From Polaribacter vadi (GTDB lineage Bacteria > Bacteroidota > Bacteroidia > Flavobacteriales > Flavobacteriaceae), in assembly GCF_018861005.1 (NCBI RefSeq), contig NZ_JAHKQL010000022.1, positions 156,661 through 220,660 on the forward strand: a DNA stretch of 64,000 nt, in the 5' to 3' direction. Shown piece by piece: positions 63,878-64,000 of this stretch. The notes under the pieces were generated by a model. The model was not told where the DNA came from, searched no databases, and saw nothing but the letters and a program-made list of their open reading frames with translations. Both the position numbers and the translations under genes were made by a program. Within the stretch, counting starts at the first letter, position 1, and the number at the start of each line of letters is the position of its first letter.

Positions 63878-64000
63878 TTAGTGATTTATTTTTTTTCTTT
63901 CAACTTCTTTTTTTATTCCATCTAAATCTGGTTGAATTGTCATCCAATTAATATTTAATATTTCAAGTCGTTTAAAAACTTGTCTTGTCCTGAAATATGG
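63878..64000 (-). CDS. 3' end of an unidentified gene
   Basis: An open frame on the minus strand enters from the window edge and stops at 63878 (TAA). The 40 visible residues include VFKRLEILNINWMTIQPDLD, then basic IKKEVERKKINH. It looks like a real protein C-terminus but is too short to identify. Its stop abuts the attC-like element exactly, as gene cassettes do. Confidence 0.5.
   Translation of the reverse strand, partial: PYFRTRQVFKRLEILNINWMTIQPDLDGIKKEVERKKINH

Overview
The window reads as a chromosomal segment of a marine member of the Flavobacteriaceae (Bacteroidota), most like Polaribacter and its relatives. The evidence is the very low G+C content, the type IX secretion (T9SS) C-terminal sorting domains, a hybrid two-component regulator (HTCS), a TonB-dependent receptor with an N-terminal carboxypeptidase-like plug extension, SPII lipoproteins with short N-termini, one promoter that fits the Bacteroidota TAnnTTTG -7 element exactly (a second, before the his operon, misses it by one base), and a near absence of Shine-Dalgarno sites. 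Species cannot be named from the sequence alone.

Layout. 1-6420: a truncated thioredoxin-fold lipoprotein on the minus strand, then pheT, pyrD, a GT10-type fucosyltransferase and a LysE exporter on the plus strand. 6420-15086: a complete histidine operon, hisG-D-C-B-H-(thioredoxin-like)-A-F-(GNAT)-IE. It is preceded by a His-rich leader peptide and a 12-bp-stem terminator, which together form a textbook attenuator. Three of its intergenic gaps carry three different repeat-like sequences, one of which supplies the N-terminal codons of hisH. 15087-24800: small envelope and regulatory genes, including a lipoprotein, a YiaA/B-like protein, a DUF2157/GDYXXLXY pair, a TMEM175-like channel, a YqaE/Pmp3 peptide, a TraB/DUF5694-like protein, a LytTR regulator, an EamA transporter and a tandem pair of tiny winged-helix-like proteins. 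24820-34306: two divergent operons of the circularly permuted ATP-grasp / Alpha-E / transglutaminase / DUF2126 system, which holds both a fused and a split copy of the ATP-grasp and Alpha-E pair.

35782-60641 is the most specialised part: a polysaccharide utilisation locus that I infer targets sulfated fucan (fucoidan). It holds an HTCS sensor-regulator, a T9SS surface protein, a small secreted peptide, a TonB-dependent receptor without a SusD partner, a GH29 alpha-L-fucosidase lipoprotein, two giant tandem modular enzymes resembling GH107 endo-fucanases (catalytic domain, LamG, Big2 and CBM96-like modules, T9SS tail), two S1 sulfatase lipoproteins and the decayed remnant of a third sulfatase. 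A CGATTTG-centred motif in 21-bp-spaced direct repeats occurs upstream of the secreted protein and again upstream of the receptor, so it is a candidate HTCS operator. A plausible division of labour is as follows: the large secreted enzymes cut the polymer at the cell surface, the receptor imports oligosaccharides, and the fucosidase and sulfatases strip fucose and sulfate.

60836-64000: mnmE (minus strand), a decayed IS3-family element, a 133-bp inverted-repeat structure with the architecture of an integron attC site, and the 3' end of a gene that abuts it.
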